From contig NC_087079.1 of assembly GCF_026151205.1 (NCBI RefSeq), forward strand, positions 3,553,230 to 3,617,229: a stretch of 64,000 nt of DNA, given 5' to 3'. A program made the position numbers and the translations under genes. The stretch comes from Bolinopsis microptera (Eukaryota > Ctenophora > Tentaculata > Lobata > Bolinopsidae). Of the stretch, positions 52,602 to 64,000 are shown one piece after another; the first letter of the stretch is position 1, and every line of letters starts with the position of its first letter. A model generated the notes under the pieces. It worked only from the letters and a program-made list of their open reading frames with translations, made no database searches and was not told the origin of the DNA.

Positions 52602-53257
52602 TCCATTTTTTGTTGATTCATTTAAATAATCAATTTAATCAGTATTTTATGGCATTATACATTTATTATTTTTTGATATTTGCGCTAAAAGTTTTTGTAT
52701 TTAAAGTTATTTTATTTACCATGACGATTGATTATAAATTGTTGTTGAACAATAGATAAGAGGCTATAATTGGAATTAATAGTAATATAATAATATATGG
52801 CATTATTTATCATTTGTCAACGTGATTACCATACCTTGTCATAGAACATTTAAATATCTAAACTACCTATGTGATATCATCTAGTCTGAGTGCAAAATGA
52901 ATAAATAGGTTTATTAGTTTTATAGAAATTTTATAGAAAGTTTATTGAAATTTCTATACATTACCAATTTTGTATCCTTGTATTCTGGAGATGTCCAACA
53001 TATCTTGCATGAGTAATTTTCTCATTTTCTGGAAGGTGGATTTGCCACAACACGTTTTAATTTCATATATTTATTAATTTATCTATAAATATTTAAATCT
53101 ATTAGAAACTAGTGATAACTGATAAACCTCTATACCCCCTCTATCTTACTGTTTATTTCCATATTTCTTTGTACACCCTTGAGACCCTTAAAATCTTATG
53201 AAGTTAGTTCTAACCACATCTTAAAACCTTTCTCTAAGGAAACTTTATTATTAAAGG
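52602..53257. other. intergenic, AT-rich
   Basis: The first 220 bp are the 3' end of the last zinc-finger unit; the rest is AT-rich, with no ORF or repeat that I can support. Confidence 0.5.
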
Positions 53258-54416
53258 ATGGGGTCGATGGCTGACAGTTTATTTGAGTTCTTTCACTCCC
53301 AAATGATACTCTACTTCGAGGTAATTTGATTGTAATGCCTACATTGTAATCGTTATTTTGCCTCTTTCATTTCATTTACTCTAAACTTAGCAGCACATAA
53401 GTATTAAGTAGGTTACGCCGCTGTGTCCGCCATTAAGTTTTCAAATTATTGCATAAACCTTGATAAAACTTGTCCTCAGGAAACATTCGGTGAAGAGCAA
53501 ATACAATACAATATGGAAAAAATAGGTTACAGAGTTGGGTTTAGCTTAGTTGAAAAAGCGACAAAGGAAGAGGCTAGGTTCAAGGAAAATGTAGAGATTG
53601 TGAAGTATATTTGCAAGGTGAATTACGGTCTTGTTTGGTGATTAACTGCTTGGATTATAATCATATTGGAAAGATTAAACTTGATATTCCTTTCGTGGTG
53701 ATTTGAGATTTCATGTTGTACGGCTTTCAGATTATAAATATAGAAATACGTTATCTAACCCACTCATTTGTTCAGGATTTGTGGCAGATGTTGTTCAGAA
53801 AACAAGCAGACAATCTTAAGACAAATCACACAGGAACATTTGTGATACAGGACAACAGATTTAGGTTTCTCAACAGAGTCAGCCAGGTTAGTGACTCGCG
53901 GTAATCATTATCCAATAACAAATGAAATTGCGTGATTTTATTGAAACTTTAAACTAATTACAACACTACAGATATAATACATTTATGCTTTTATGGAGGA
54001 AGCGATGTAAGAGAGTCGACATACTTTAATGTTGCCATCAGCCATGGGCTGGCAAGTCCCCATTCATCGTAGTCCGATAGTTTCACTGCATCCTAATATC
54101 AAATAACCCTCAGTCTAAGCAGTACTTGGACAGAGGGCAGCAGTACGCAGCCTTCACGTGTGGTGTAGTTAGAGGTGCCCTTACTAACTTTGGTATGCCC
54201 TGTACCGTCACCTCGGAGGTAAGATTTATTGGTGGCCGTTTTTTTTGTTTCTAAATTTGATGTCTGACATTAAATACTCAATATATTTTATCCCTTGATT
54301 CTTGTTTTGATTCAAAATTTAAATATAGGTAGGTTTTTTGAACGACCCTCTCACTTTTTCAGGTGAACGTCAGTCCTACATGCAAGTTTCAGATATCTAT
54401 ACAGGGGATCAGCTGA
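53258..54416 (+). CDS. TRAPPC6: TRAPP complex subunit 6 (five exons)
   Basis: Trafficking protein particle complex subunit 6, a Bet3-family core subunit of the TRAPP complexes that activate Rab1/Ypt1 on ER-Golgi membranes. Exons, all phase 0 with GT-AG borders: 53267-53320 (MADSLFEFFHSQM), 53480-53617 (NMEKIGYRVGFSLVEK), 53776-53886 (ADNLKTNHTGTFVIQDN), 54114-54218 (QQYAAFTCGVVRGALTNFG) and 54363-54416 (SPTCKFQISIQ). The joined protein is 153 aa, close to vertebrate TRAPPC6 (about 158). An in-frame ATG at 53258 adds three residues and is equally possible. AAAG directly before that ATG could be a splice acceptor. Introns are 104-227 bp. Whether the paralogue is A or B does not apply outside vertebrates. 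Confidence 0.93.
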
Positions 54417-56598
<2,182 letters not shown>

Positions 56599-56958
56599 AT
56601 GCTGCTGTCCGCTTGGATTGATGTGAGCGGATAAATTATACTGATTACTTAATCATGTTATCATAACTAACTCAACATTTTCTATTTAACGACTGTTCAA
56701 AATAGGTAATACGACTATCTTACTATATATAAAGCCAGACGATATATATATATATATAGCCGTACCATTTTACTCACACCACGGCATCAACTTTAACGCG
56801 ACTTTCCGCAAAAACTGTAAAAGATATACAAATAAAACCTTTTTGACTGGGTCAAATGCTTTAATGGCCTCCAAATCAGCATGAAAAAATAAAAATTGGC
56901 CAAGGAATAGGAGTTTTAGAGCCCAAAGTGGTGTCAAAAACGCGAATTAAATAGGTAA

Positions 56959-57004
<46 letters not shown>

Positions 57005-57514
57005 AAAACAACAAATTTTTATTTAAATCAATTATAGCAACAATTTGAAAAACTTTAAAGCTCTTCTATCACCATGGAATATACTACGGGTATGGTGACT
57101 TGGGCTATTGAGTTGTTAAGTAGATTAAGATTAGTAAACCTGCACTTGCATTGTATATTTTATAAAAACTAGAAATTAGGCTTCACGGTAAAATGGAGAA
57201 GCAGGCTGATCTTGGAGAGAGCAGACCGTAAAGTTTACGCACCCACCAGGGCTACCTACCTACCCCAGTTGTTCTTTTTGGTTTATCAGCTTGTATTGTT
57301 ATATTTATGGACCCCAAGTCACCACACTAAGAAGGAGTATGTAAAAAAAAAAATAATAATTATAAATTAAGTTAATATCATCATATCTGTTTAAAACAGT
57401 AAAAGTCAAGTTGAGGATTGACTTTCCTAGTTAATTTAAAGGTTCAAACGTTTGGGAATATAATAATGTTGGTATTTGTATCTGCTGCAGCAATAATATC
57501 GAAATATCATTTGT

Positions 57515-60500
57515 CTAGAAAATTTTCGCCACTTCAATAGATATTTGGTCGGCAATTTGGTGAGTGAGTGATGAGATGGTTAGGTCTGTGATTGAGTGAG
57601 GGGCGATGTGAAAGTTGTGGTAAGTCCAGGTGTTATTATTGTTGATGGATTGAGATCCCAGGATGATACTTTTACAGCGTAATTTAACCAAAGATACAGA
57701 AGTAGTGAGGATTTCCCCATTCTCATTTAGAATCCGTTTATGTATGCTATTCCACAATTTGGAGGCTATATAAAGAAAAGTGTTGGTTTTTCTTGGGAGG
57801 ATTATGACATTGCTTGTATCACGTTTTGATGAGTCTATAGTACAATACAACGAGTATGGAGTGCGAAATTTCATAATTCGAAATATCTCAGATATACAGT
57901 GGTATTTGTACAAGTTTTGAACAGTAAGCAATTTTAGTCGATTAAAAATGGGCTTGGTGTGCTCTTTTTCGAAAAAAGCAGCTCCTAACCTCTGTTTTGT
58001 ATAAGGTCTGGCTCGTGCACAAGTGGCATGTTTGTCGAGGTATGCATTTAGGTCTCCAAAAAGGATTCTTATACAACGTTTCTGAGTTATGAACAGCTTA
58101 TCGTTTGGTTGGTCTTTGAGAGCTGAGCCCCAAACACTTATTCCGTAAGCAAGATGTGATTCCAATAATGCAGAGTATATTTTTTGGTAGTGTTCCCCTG
58201 GAACTGAATGTTTAATCCTGTTAAGTGCTCCTGTAGTGGATCTAATTTTTTTTCTTAGATATTCTATATGTGGGCCCCAGCTAAGTTTTTCATCAATTAC
58301 TACACCAAGAAATTTGGTGTTGCTAACCTTGACAATTTTGTGTCCATTTATAAATATTCCTTGTGATTTGTCATGTTCATTGGCATACGGCCTAACCCTG
58401 GCGCAGGTTTCATCAGATTCGTATGCAGGTAGAAAATGTATGTAGCAGCATTTAGACATATTTATATGTAAGAGATTACTTCTCATGAATTTGCATACGA
58501 AATCAAGAACTTTATTGGCCTTCAAGTATGTTGCTTCTTTGGACGGTCCAGTGATAAATATATTTGTGTCATCAGCATAGAGCACAAATTTGCATTCATC
58601 GCCTTTGTAACAGTTTATTATGTCGTTCATATATAATAAGAAAAGTAGAGGGCCTAGTATGGAACCTTGGGGAACTCCATATTTTACATTCATAGTCTCT
58701 GATGTAGTGTTGAGAAATGAAACATACTGTGATCTATCGGATAAATAGCTTTTTAGAAGTCCTAGAGCTAGACCTCTAACCCCATAATTTTCCAGTTTCC
58801 TCAGGAGAATGCCATGGTCAAGAGTATCAAAAGCTTTGCTTAGGTCAATAAAGATTCCTAGAACATGATTACCACTGGATGTTGATGTTGTGATTGAATG
58901 AACTGATTTGTGGAGTGCATGTGAGGTTGAGTGGCCTTTTCGAAAACCAAATTGTTCATTACTGAGAATGTCATTAGCAGTGAAAAAGGTATAAAGCCGT
59001 TTGTATATTATTTTTTCAAATATTTTACCAAAGATTGGCAATATTGACACAGGTCTATAATTTTCAATATTTTCTTTATTATCTTTTTTATGGATAGGAG
59101 TTACTTTGCCTATTTTGAATATGGATGGGAACGTGCCTTTTTGAATACATGTATTATACAAATTTGCTAATATGTTGGATAAGAGATGAGCCGGTTTCTT
59201 GATAACTGCTATTGGTATATCACTGGCTTTTCCGTTAACGAATTCTTGAATTATTTCAAGAATCTCCTCAGGATGAGTTTCTTCTAGATGTATTGAACTG
59301 TTGACTGATTTCGACATAAACTCAACAAATGATTGCATTGGTTGGATAGACAGTTGGTTCTCGGACAAAACCTTCTCATTTAAATTACTAGCTAAAGATG
59401 TAAAGTAACTATTGAATTTGTTTGCAATAGTCCGCCTACAAATTACTCTAGTTCCATCTATAATGAAGTCATCTTTTAGCTGATTCTTCTTTTTGCCACG
59501 AAGCTCGTTAATTATTTGCCAGGTTTTTTTGGAGTTATGGCTATTTTTCTCAAACTTTTCAGCATAATACCTGGTTTTGGCAGTTTTTATGGCAATTTTA
59601 AGATATTTTGAGTAGTCCTTGTAAACATTATGTCTTTCCAGATCCCCATCTGGAATTAACAATGTTTTTGTTTTTTTCCATTCAAAATAAAGTCTGGCTT
59701 TTTTCTCCACAGAGTTGATAAGGCCGTTTGTGATCCATGGATTTGTTATATTATTTCGTTTGGTGGTTTTTGGTGAAGCCAATTTGCAAGATATATCTAT
59801 CTTTTCTTGAAACAGATCCATGAAGGATTCAAAAGAGTCACATCTGTGGTAAAATGTATCTATGTCGTTTTCAATTTCTTCACAGAGCTTATCAAGGTTT
59901 GCATTACTATAGTTATAATAAATGGTTGTTTTTTCAGGTGATTTATTCTGTTCCGAACTAGTATCAGAATTCATTACTTGAAGGCAGAAAATGGGCTGGT
60001 GATGTGAAGCACTATCCTGAATTACTCCAGATATAGTTGATGAGTGAATGTCATTAGTGTGTATGTTATCAATGCACGTTTTTGAGCAGTGGGGCATTTG
60101 GTGTGTGGGAATGGATATTGTGGGCGTGAACCCGTGACTATAAATAACTTCTTCGAATATATCTTCATCTGGGCCTGATAAATTGGTTATGTTAACATTG
60201 AAGTCCCCTAATATGTATGCTTTATGTCCTTTCAGTGCAGTAAGAACTTCTTTATACTGTGCATTGAAGTTAGCAAGTGGATTGCTTGGTGAGCGGTATA
60301 CAACTCCAACTGTTACTGGTTCTGGAGCATTACTTATTGTTATGAATAGGGACTCAAATTGCTCTGTACAAACAGATAACTTTTCAATCACACTAAAGTT
60401 AAAGGAGTTGTGAATGTAGAGAGAAACTCCACTTCCTTTACTTTTTACCTGTTTTGTCTTATTAGAAACGAAGCGTTTTTGGTAACATGAAGTATAGTCT

Positions 60501-61018
60501 TTAATTTGGTACAGCTGACTATTACAGGGATCAATGTTTGTTTCTGCTAAACCTATCACAGAAAATTTGTGGTCTATGCAGGCTAATTCTAAGGCCAATT
60601 TGTCAAAGTTAGTACCATTTCCATCAATATTTCGAAAGTAGTGTGAGAATATGCGCTTTGATGTTGTTTGAGGAATCTGCTTTATGAGGTTGTTGAAGTT
60701 TTTAGTAGAATATGATTGACAGTTCTCAAGAGTTTTTGAGATTGTACTTATTGAGTCTATATAGTCGTGAGGTTCATTGTCAAGTAGTTCGTTGTTTGAA
60801 AAGTGAGGTGCTTGATAGAATGGATTATAACGAATTATATCATGATTTTGAATACAATTTGAGCAGTAAGTTTTTTCTCTAAAAGTGGCAATGTTTTCCT
60901 GTGTTTTACATCTCTTGTGAATGATGCAATCACACTTATTGCAATTTATAAATGGGTGTCCAGCACGAATAGGTTTGCTGCAGCAGATACAGTTCTCACA
61001 TATATTTGTTCTATTCAT
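57515..61018 (-). CDS. LINE ORF2: zinc finger, endonuclease, reverse transcriptase (copy 2)
   Basis: An intact 1167-residue protein, collinear with the ORF2 at 30786-34169. Residues about 7-60 form the N-terminal Cys-His finger (ICENCICCSKPIRAG, INCNKCDCIIHKRC, TYCSNCI) and are followed by RYNPFY. The EEP domain has FSVIGLAETN, VGVVYRSPSN, LGDFNVNI and CIDNIHTND. The RT has ENYRPVSILPIFGKIFEK, GIFIDLSKAFDTLDHG, YGVPQGSILGPLLFLLY and the catalytic LYADDTN near 814. TKFLGVVIDEKLSWGPH marks the thumb. A short motif, TCARxRPY, occurs twice in the C-terminal third. The ATG overlaps the ORF1b stop as ATGA. All catalytic residues are present and no frame damage was seen. Confidence 0.92.
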   Translation of the reverse strand: MNRTNICENCICCSKPIRAGHPFINCNKCDCIIHKRCKTQENIATFREKTYCSNCIQNHDIIRYNPFYQAPHFSNNELLDNEPHDYIDSISTISKTLENCQSYSTKNFNNLIKQIPQTTSKRIFSHYFRNIDGNGTNFDKLALELACIDHKFSVIGLAETNIDPCNSQLYQIKDYTSCYQKRFVSNKTKQVKSKGSGVSLYIHNSFNFSVIEKLSVCTEQFESLFITISNAPEPVTVGVVYRSPSNPLANFNAQYKEVLTALKGHKAYILGDFNVNITNLSGPDEDIFEEVIYSHGFTPTISIPTHQMPHCSKTCIDNIHTNDIHSSTISGVIQDSASHHQPIFCLQVMNSDTSSEQNKSPEKTTIYYNYSNANLDKLCEEIENDIDTFYHRCDSFESFMDLFQEKIDISCKLASPKTTKRNNITNPWITNGLINSVEKKARLYFEWKKTKTLLIPDGDLERHNVYKDYSKYLKIAIKTAKTRYYAEKFEKNSHNSKKTWQIINELRGKKKNQLKDDFIIDGTRVICRRTIANKFNSYFTSLASNLNEKVLSENQLSIQPMQSFVEFMSKSVNSSIHLEETHPEEILEIIQEFVNGKASDIPIAVIKKPAHLLSNILANLYNTCIQKGTFPSIFKIGKVTPIHKKDNKENIENYRPVSILPIFGKIFEKIIYKRLYTFFTANDILSNEQFGFRKGHSTSHALHKSVHSITTSTSSGNHVLGIFIDLSKAFDTLDHGILLRKLENYGVRGLALGLLKSYLSDRSQYVSFLNTTSETMNVKYGVPQGSILGPLLFLLYMNDIINCYKGDECKFVLYADDTNIFITGPSKEATYLKANKVLDFVCKFMRSNLLHINMSKCCYIHFLPAYESDETCARVRPYANEHDKSQGIFINGHKIVKVSNTKFLGVVIDEKLSWGPHIEYLRKKIRSTTGALNRIKHSVPGEHYQKIYSALLESHLAYGISVWGSALKDQPNDKLFITQKRCIRILFGDLNAYLDKHATCARARPYTKQRLGAAFFEKEHTKPIFNRLKLLTVQNLYKYHCISEIFRIMKFRTPYSLYCTIDSSKRDTSNVIILPRKTNTFLYIASKLWNSIHKRILNENGEILTTSVSLVKLRCKSIILGSQSINNNNTWTYHNFHIAPHSITDLTISSLTHQIADQISIEVAKIF

Positions 61019-61911
61019 GGTTTCGGAGCTCTTTGAACACGTGAATTGAACATCCCAACTTTACTCCTAGCAATATCACTAAATTGGCGCCCATCTATTG
61101 GATTGCGCTGTATTTTATCCACTATTAGCCTAGACAACTTAAAGATACCAGTAGACCCAAGATGGATGGCATCACTTTTATCCTTGAAACGACCGAACTG
61201 GTCAGCTAGTTTACCATCTTCACCAACAAATTCATTAAAATCTAGAGTTCCCACCCTTGGGTTCATGTCAACATATTGAAATATAAGTTTGTTAAAATAT
61301 AATGCTTTCTCGTTCAACCAGCCAAACTTAGTGGGTAGTACTGGCGAAACGGTAACCTTGGAGTATGGACATTTACGACATATATCATCAAGTTTTACCT
61401 TGAGATCACTGGCACACTGCTCGATATTTGAGCTCCGTTTCTTAATATCATTTACTCCACAATGAATAAAAATATTTCTGTAACCTTCACACAAACTTGG
61501 GTTAATCATATCAATAGTAAAACATTCTACCCTTTTCCCTGGCATTCTATGACCAAAACGTCCTTTCCCACTACCGAATTTCAAGAATCTAGTGTTGGAG
61601 TCTCCTATTATTATTGTTGCATTTTCGTTGTTAGATGTAACATAACGAAATGTAACACTATATCTTTTCTCACGTGTGGTTGGAGATTGATCTATTTGAT
61701 GTTGCCAAACAGACTGAGATTGCTTACTCATAACATATAGACTTTTTCCAGTAGCTGATACAGTTTTGGTTTCAGATCCTTCGATTTTACTGAATAGAAC
61801 ATCACAGGTACTGCCTAGTGATATAGTGAAGATGTTACTATCAAACATTAGTGAGGCTTCGTTGTCCGAATGCTTCGGCAGCTCTGATTTCTCGTCAAGG
61901 TAGCGATTCAC
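61015..61911 (-). CDS. LINE ORF1b: AlkB-like dioxygenase and SGNH hydrolase (copy 2)
   Basis: Counting from the GTG codon at 61911. AlkB-like core: NRYLDEKSELPKHSDNE (H14, D16), VWQHQID (H71) and RYSVTFR (R83, R89). SGNH-like domain: IIIGDSNTRF (Ser105), HCGVNDIK (G152, N154), PVLPTKFG near 192 and DAIHLGSTG (D247, H250). Here block I keeps the canonical GDS, where copy 1 has SDS. The frame stays open somewhat further upstream, to a TAA inside a 20-bp tandem duplication (61921-61960) that throws the domain out of frame with its own N-terminus. No true ATG begins the ORF, so it is the C-terminal part of a broken ORF1 protein. Confidence 0.85.
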   Translation of the reverse strand: MNRYLDEKSELPKHSDNEASLMFDSNIFTISLGSTCDVLFSKIEGSETKTVSATGKSLYVMSKQSQSVWQHQIDQSPTTREKRYSVTFRYVTSNNENATIIIGDSNTRFLKFGSGKGRFGHRMPGKRVECFTIDMINPSLCEGYRNIFIHCGVNDIKKRSSNIEQCASDLKVKLDDICRKCPYSKVTVSPVLPTKFGWLNEKALYFNKLIFQYVDMNPRVGTLDFNEFVGEDGKLADQFGRFKDKSDAIHLGSTGIFKLSRLIVDKIQRNPIDGRQFSDIARSKVGMFNSRVQRAPKP

Positions 61912-61920
61912 TAAACACTG

Positions 61921-61960
61921 ATTAATGACACTTTCAGGGGATTAATGACACTTTCAGGGA
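61921..61960. repeat. 20-bp tandem duplication inside ORF1
   Basis: ATTAATGACACTTTCAGGGG is followed at once by ATTAATGACACTTTCAGGGA. Twenty bases is not a multiple of three. With only one copy, the AlkB frame would extend upstream through LTELVSLIQAKFPESVINQ, which aligns with the equivalent N-terminal part of the domain in copy 1. The duplication is therefore a recent lesion in this copy. Confidence 0.9.
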
Positions 61961-61990
61961 ATTTGGCCTGGATGAGCGAAACAAGTTCAG

Positions 61991-62914
61991 TTAGTTTGCA
62001 TCAAACTGTTCACTGAATGTGTCAAGGTATTCAGTGAGTTTATCCAAAAGTTCTTGGGCAACAAAATCTGGTGTGAATGACTCAATGTGACCAATGGAGG
62101 TGTCTATAGGATTTTGCACTGTATGTAAGTCAATCTTAGGATCTGGTTTTTCGATATTGATATTAGGAAGGCCTATTGGGAAAGAAGGAAATGCAGTGTT
62201 ACGTGGTACATCTGGAGTTGACATATCTGATGGTTTCATGTACTGATCAATGGAGAGAGTCAGGGTGTTAAGCTGGCCACTGATTGATTTGAGAGTGTCA
62301 TTGTGCACCTTATCTCTCTTAAGAATGCTATTTTGAATAGCCTGAAGGGATTCATGGAGGGTAGCATTTCCAGAAATGGAGTCAGCAGCTACGGAAGAAG
62401 CAACTGCTGCTTCATCGATGGGGTTGTCACCGATAGACAACCTTTTACCCCCTATTACTGCACATACTTTCTCTGACAGAGAAAGTAGGGACAGAAGGCC
62501 GTCTGCCAGGGTATATTTGTTAAGTGTTGAACAGTTTTTGATGATTGTAGGGGTCAACGTTGCAAATTGGTCTACTTCTACTTTCAAAGTACTACAAAAG
62601 TTCAGTTTGATATTGTCTACTTCAGATCGTAGGTTTTTTGAATGGGCCAAAAGAATTGTATCAAAAGGTGTTGAAGCATTGGTACAAAATGAAACAAAAC
62701 TGCTTACGTCTGCTTCACAGTCCTCAGGGGTTCTGTTCTCTGCAACAGCTTCTGAGGATTCAGGTGCAGCAGGGGCAGCTGATGTCTGATTGTCTTTAAT
62801 CTGGGACCCCAAATCATGCCTTTCATTGTCATTTCCTTTGTTATCTTCCTGAAAGACATAATTTGAGGTACCCAGCCCCACTGGCTGTTGATCGGTTTGA
62901 CCGGATTCCACCAT
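61991..62914 (-). CDS. LINE ORF1a: N-terminal part of ORF1 (copy 2)
   Basis: About 307 residues from the first ATG (62914). No PHD finger is visible, unlike copy 1. The sequence is rich in Ser, Asp and Glu, with heptad-like stretches (SLQAIQNSILKRDKVHND, LDKLTEYLDTFSEQF) that could form a coiled coil. It lies immediately upstream of the AlkB-SGNH frame, and its end (ELLDKLTEYLD) resembles the start of the AlkB region in copy 1 (DLLQYCESLQF). A stretch of about 30 residues present there appears to be missing here, suggesting a deletion at the junction. Its function as an ORF1 RNA-binding or multimerising region is inferred from position only. Confidence 0.6.
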   Translation of the reverse strand: MVESGQTDQQPVGLGTSNYVFQEDNKGNDNERHDLGSQIKDNQTSAAPAAPESSEAVAENRTPEDCEADVSSFVSFCTNASTPFDTILLAHSKNLRSEVDNIKLNFCSTLKVEVDQFATLTPTIIKNCSTLNKYTLADGLLSLLSLSEKVCAVIGGKRLSIGDNPIDEAAVASSVAADSISGNATLHESLQAIQNSILKRDKVHNDTLKSISGQLNTLTLSIDQYMKPSDMSTPDVPRNTAFPSFPIGLPNINIEKPDPKIDLHTVQNPIDTSIGHIESFTPDFVAQELLDKLTEYLDTFSEQFDAN

Positions 62915-63332
62915 TCTCAAAGTGAGATGGGGTTGAGCAAGTTCGAGATAGAGACTGCTCAGCGGTTTCGGGTCCTCAAATTATTTGTTATATAGTAGTG
63001 TTGAAAGTATTAATTATTAGTCTCTTGAGTCTTGACACTATTTTAGGGTTATACGGGTTCCTGCTAGTGTCTGATAAATTGACAATGAAATCATACAAAT
63101 CACATGCGAAACCCTCAGTATTATCAGCGAAGACTGAGGCAGACCATTCCGACGTATCATATATTCCTACTGAGACTTTAAAATTGTTGATAAATTCTTT
63201 CGATGTACAATATTAAATCTCACGTCTTACTCACAAATAAAGTATGTTAAAATGATATTAAAAGACAACAAAATCCTTAAGTACGAACTTTGTCTCTTCT
63301 GTAAACAGTATCTTTCTATTATTGTCAGTCAG

Positions 63333-63993
63333 TTAACCGCTTTGGCTGACAGTAACTGGTTCAGAAACTCTGAATGTATTCTTTAGAGCTTGATAAATAA
63401 ACTTCTGGTATCCTGGCATTCTTAATAGGTAGAGTAGTGGGTTAATCGCTGCATTCAGAAACATCGAGAAGTTCTGCGTCAAGAGTTGCCCATAAAGATC
63501 GAATTTGGGATTGTCGATGTGGTTTGACTGTAGGACAATTTTCCATATCTCATAAATAAAGCATGGGATGTTGAAAACCAGAAACACCGCCGTGAAAATG
63601 CTGATGGTGACAGAAACCTGGTGGAATTTGTCGTCGTTATTGTTGCTTACCCTTGGGCGAGTCATTAAAAACCAAGTTCCGACTACAAAACTGGCAAATG
63701 TAGCCAAGGCAGGTAAGAAAAGCTCTATGGGGATGGAAATAATTGAAAAATGATATGCAATGACAGGCATTTCTAATTTGTTAGGATACAATGTACAACA
63801 GGATATCTCTTGACTGTATCTACTATAATTCCATCTTTGAGTAAAGTAGATCAAGTATATCCCGATCATGTAGGCAGTGTATCCAGCGATTGCACCGATC
63901 ACCACAGATCGCTTTATAAGGTGGTGAGGAAACGTTATGGAAATAGTGCGAGTTACACTGATCATCATAACAAGAAACATTGACATCCTTGCA
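63333..63993 (-). CDS. rhodopsin-family GPCR, C-terminal part (cut by window edge)
   Basis: A class A seven-transmembrane receptor from TM3 onward; the frame remains open to the end of the window, so the N-terminus lies outside. Numbering starts at the Met at 63986. TM3 ends ISVTRTISITFP, with TRT in place of the usual DRY. TM4 (about 24-46), TM5 (about 75-105) and TM6 (about 125-150, with VFNIPCFIYEIW where most receptors have CWxP) follow. TM7 has the canonical NPLLY (N182, P183, Y186), then helix 8 (MPGYQKFIYQAL) and a short tail. Intronless over the visible part. A ligand cannot be inferred. Short loops and a short tail suggest a peptide- or amine-type orphan receptor of an invertebrate expansion. 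Confidence 0.85.
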
Positions 63994-64000
63994 GTAAAAT

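Larger units (their letters stand above)
46257..52825 (+). repeat. four-copy tandem gene duplication (zinc-finger units)
   Basis: Each unit starts near GAGTACTGAATACTTC (46257, 47946, 49455; diverged at about 50966) and ends near CATTATTTATCATTTGTC. Unit lengths are about 1.69, 1.51, 1.51 and 1.86 kb; the difference comes from the number of fingers. Flanking UTR segments are almost identical between units. Spacing from the AATAAA of one unit to the ATG of the next is 99 nt in all three junctions. Confidence 0.95.
56962..63012 (-). mobile_element. LINE with AlkB-like and SGNH domains (copy 2)
   Basis: An antisense, probably full-length 6.05-kb insertion downstream of UMP-CMP kinase. The 3' end is a 42-nt poly(A) tail (T run at 56962-57003 on the plus strand), with AATAAA 15 nt before it (57018-57023). 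The 5' end matches that of copy 1 over 38 bp (62975-63012, three substitutions). Order on the minus strand is 5' UTR, ORF1a, ORF1b (AlkB-SGNH), ORF2 and 3' UTR. Copy 2 uses a poly(A) tail, while copy 1 ends in a short tandem unit, so they may be sister families. No target-site duplication was found by eye. Confidence 0.8.

Noticed and set aside
62998-63216. 72-codon plus-strand frame behind the LINE as the last exon of UMP-CMP kinase
   Set aside because: No similarity to a kinase C-terminus. An AG at about 63047 could be an acceptor, but phase and length cannot be verified.

Overview
The window is eukaryotic and reads as a repeat-rich, AT-rich stretch of an invertebrate animal genome. The host genes are spliced metazoan genes: TRAPPC6, UMP-CMP kinase, a Gemin7-like protein, a rhodopsin-type GPCR and a C2H2 zinc-finger family. 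The mobile-element load would suit a cnidarian, but nothing here fixes the phylum, so that is a guess.

Layout. 1-9 kb: non-coding DNA with LINE reverse-transcriptase (RT) pieces (3.5-3.7 and 4.4-5.6 kb), small TIR elements and an array of three CCAAT boxes. 9-13 kb: an RTE-type LINE with an intact 1037-aa endonuclease/RT ORF. 13-21 kb: tandem repeats, including an E-box array and 38-bp and 54-bp arrays, and a pogo-like DNA transposon flanked by TA. 24.3-24.5 kb: a GEMIN7-like gene. 25.5-27.7 kb: a 590-bp pentanucleotide microsatellite beside a 1.6-kb non-autonomous TIR element packed with GATACAAATATCAC sites. 28-36 kb: a nested block in which an about 7-kb LINE with a PHD finger, an AlkB-like dioxygenase domain and an SGNH hydrolase domain in ORF1 splits an older antisense LINE, which itself carries a hAT MITE with a perfect 8-bp duplication. 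36.8-41.6 kb: a large inverted repeat (arms about 0.85 kb) around a MITE and an RT fragment. 41.7-44.8 kb: GC-rich repeats and two abutting LINE C-termini. 46.3-52.8 kb: four tandem C2H2 zinc-finger genes, the third a pseudogene. 53.3-54.4 kb: a complete five-exon TRAPPC6 gene. 55.3-56.6 kb: UMP-CMP kinase. 57-63 kb: a second copy, on the minus strand, of the AlkB-SGNH LINE, ending in a 42-nt poly(A) tail. 63.3-64 kb: the C-terminal part of a GPCR, cut by the window edge.

The most unusual system is the LINE lineage seen twice (28.6-35.5 kb plus strand, 57-63 kb minus strand). ORF1 joins an AlkB-type 2OG-Fe(II) oxygenase core to an SGNH hydrolase. ORF2 begins with its own Cys/His zinc finger before the endonuclease and RT. 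In both copies ORF1 and ORF2 overlap in a stop/start ATGA. Two independent copies with all the catalytic signature residues point to selection for these domains in the element's life cycle. A second point of interest is the repeated 99-nt spacing between a poly(A) signal and the next start codon in the zinc-finger array, with an AG acceptor just before each ATG; similar acceptors precede the ATGs of the other host genes. This fits spliced-leader trans-splicing or very short 5' leaders, and transcripts would decide it.
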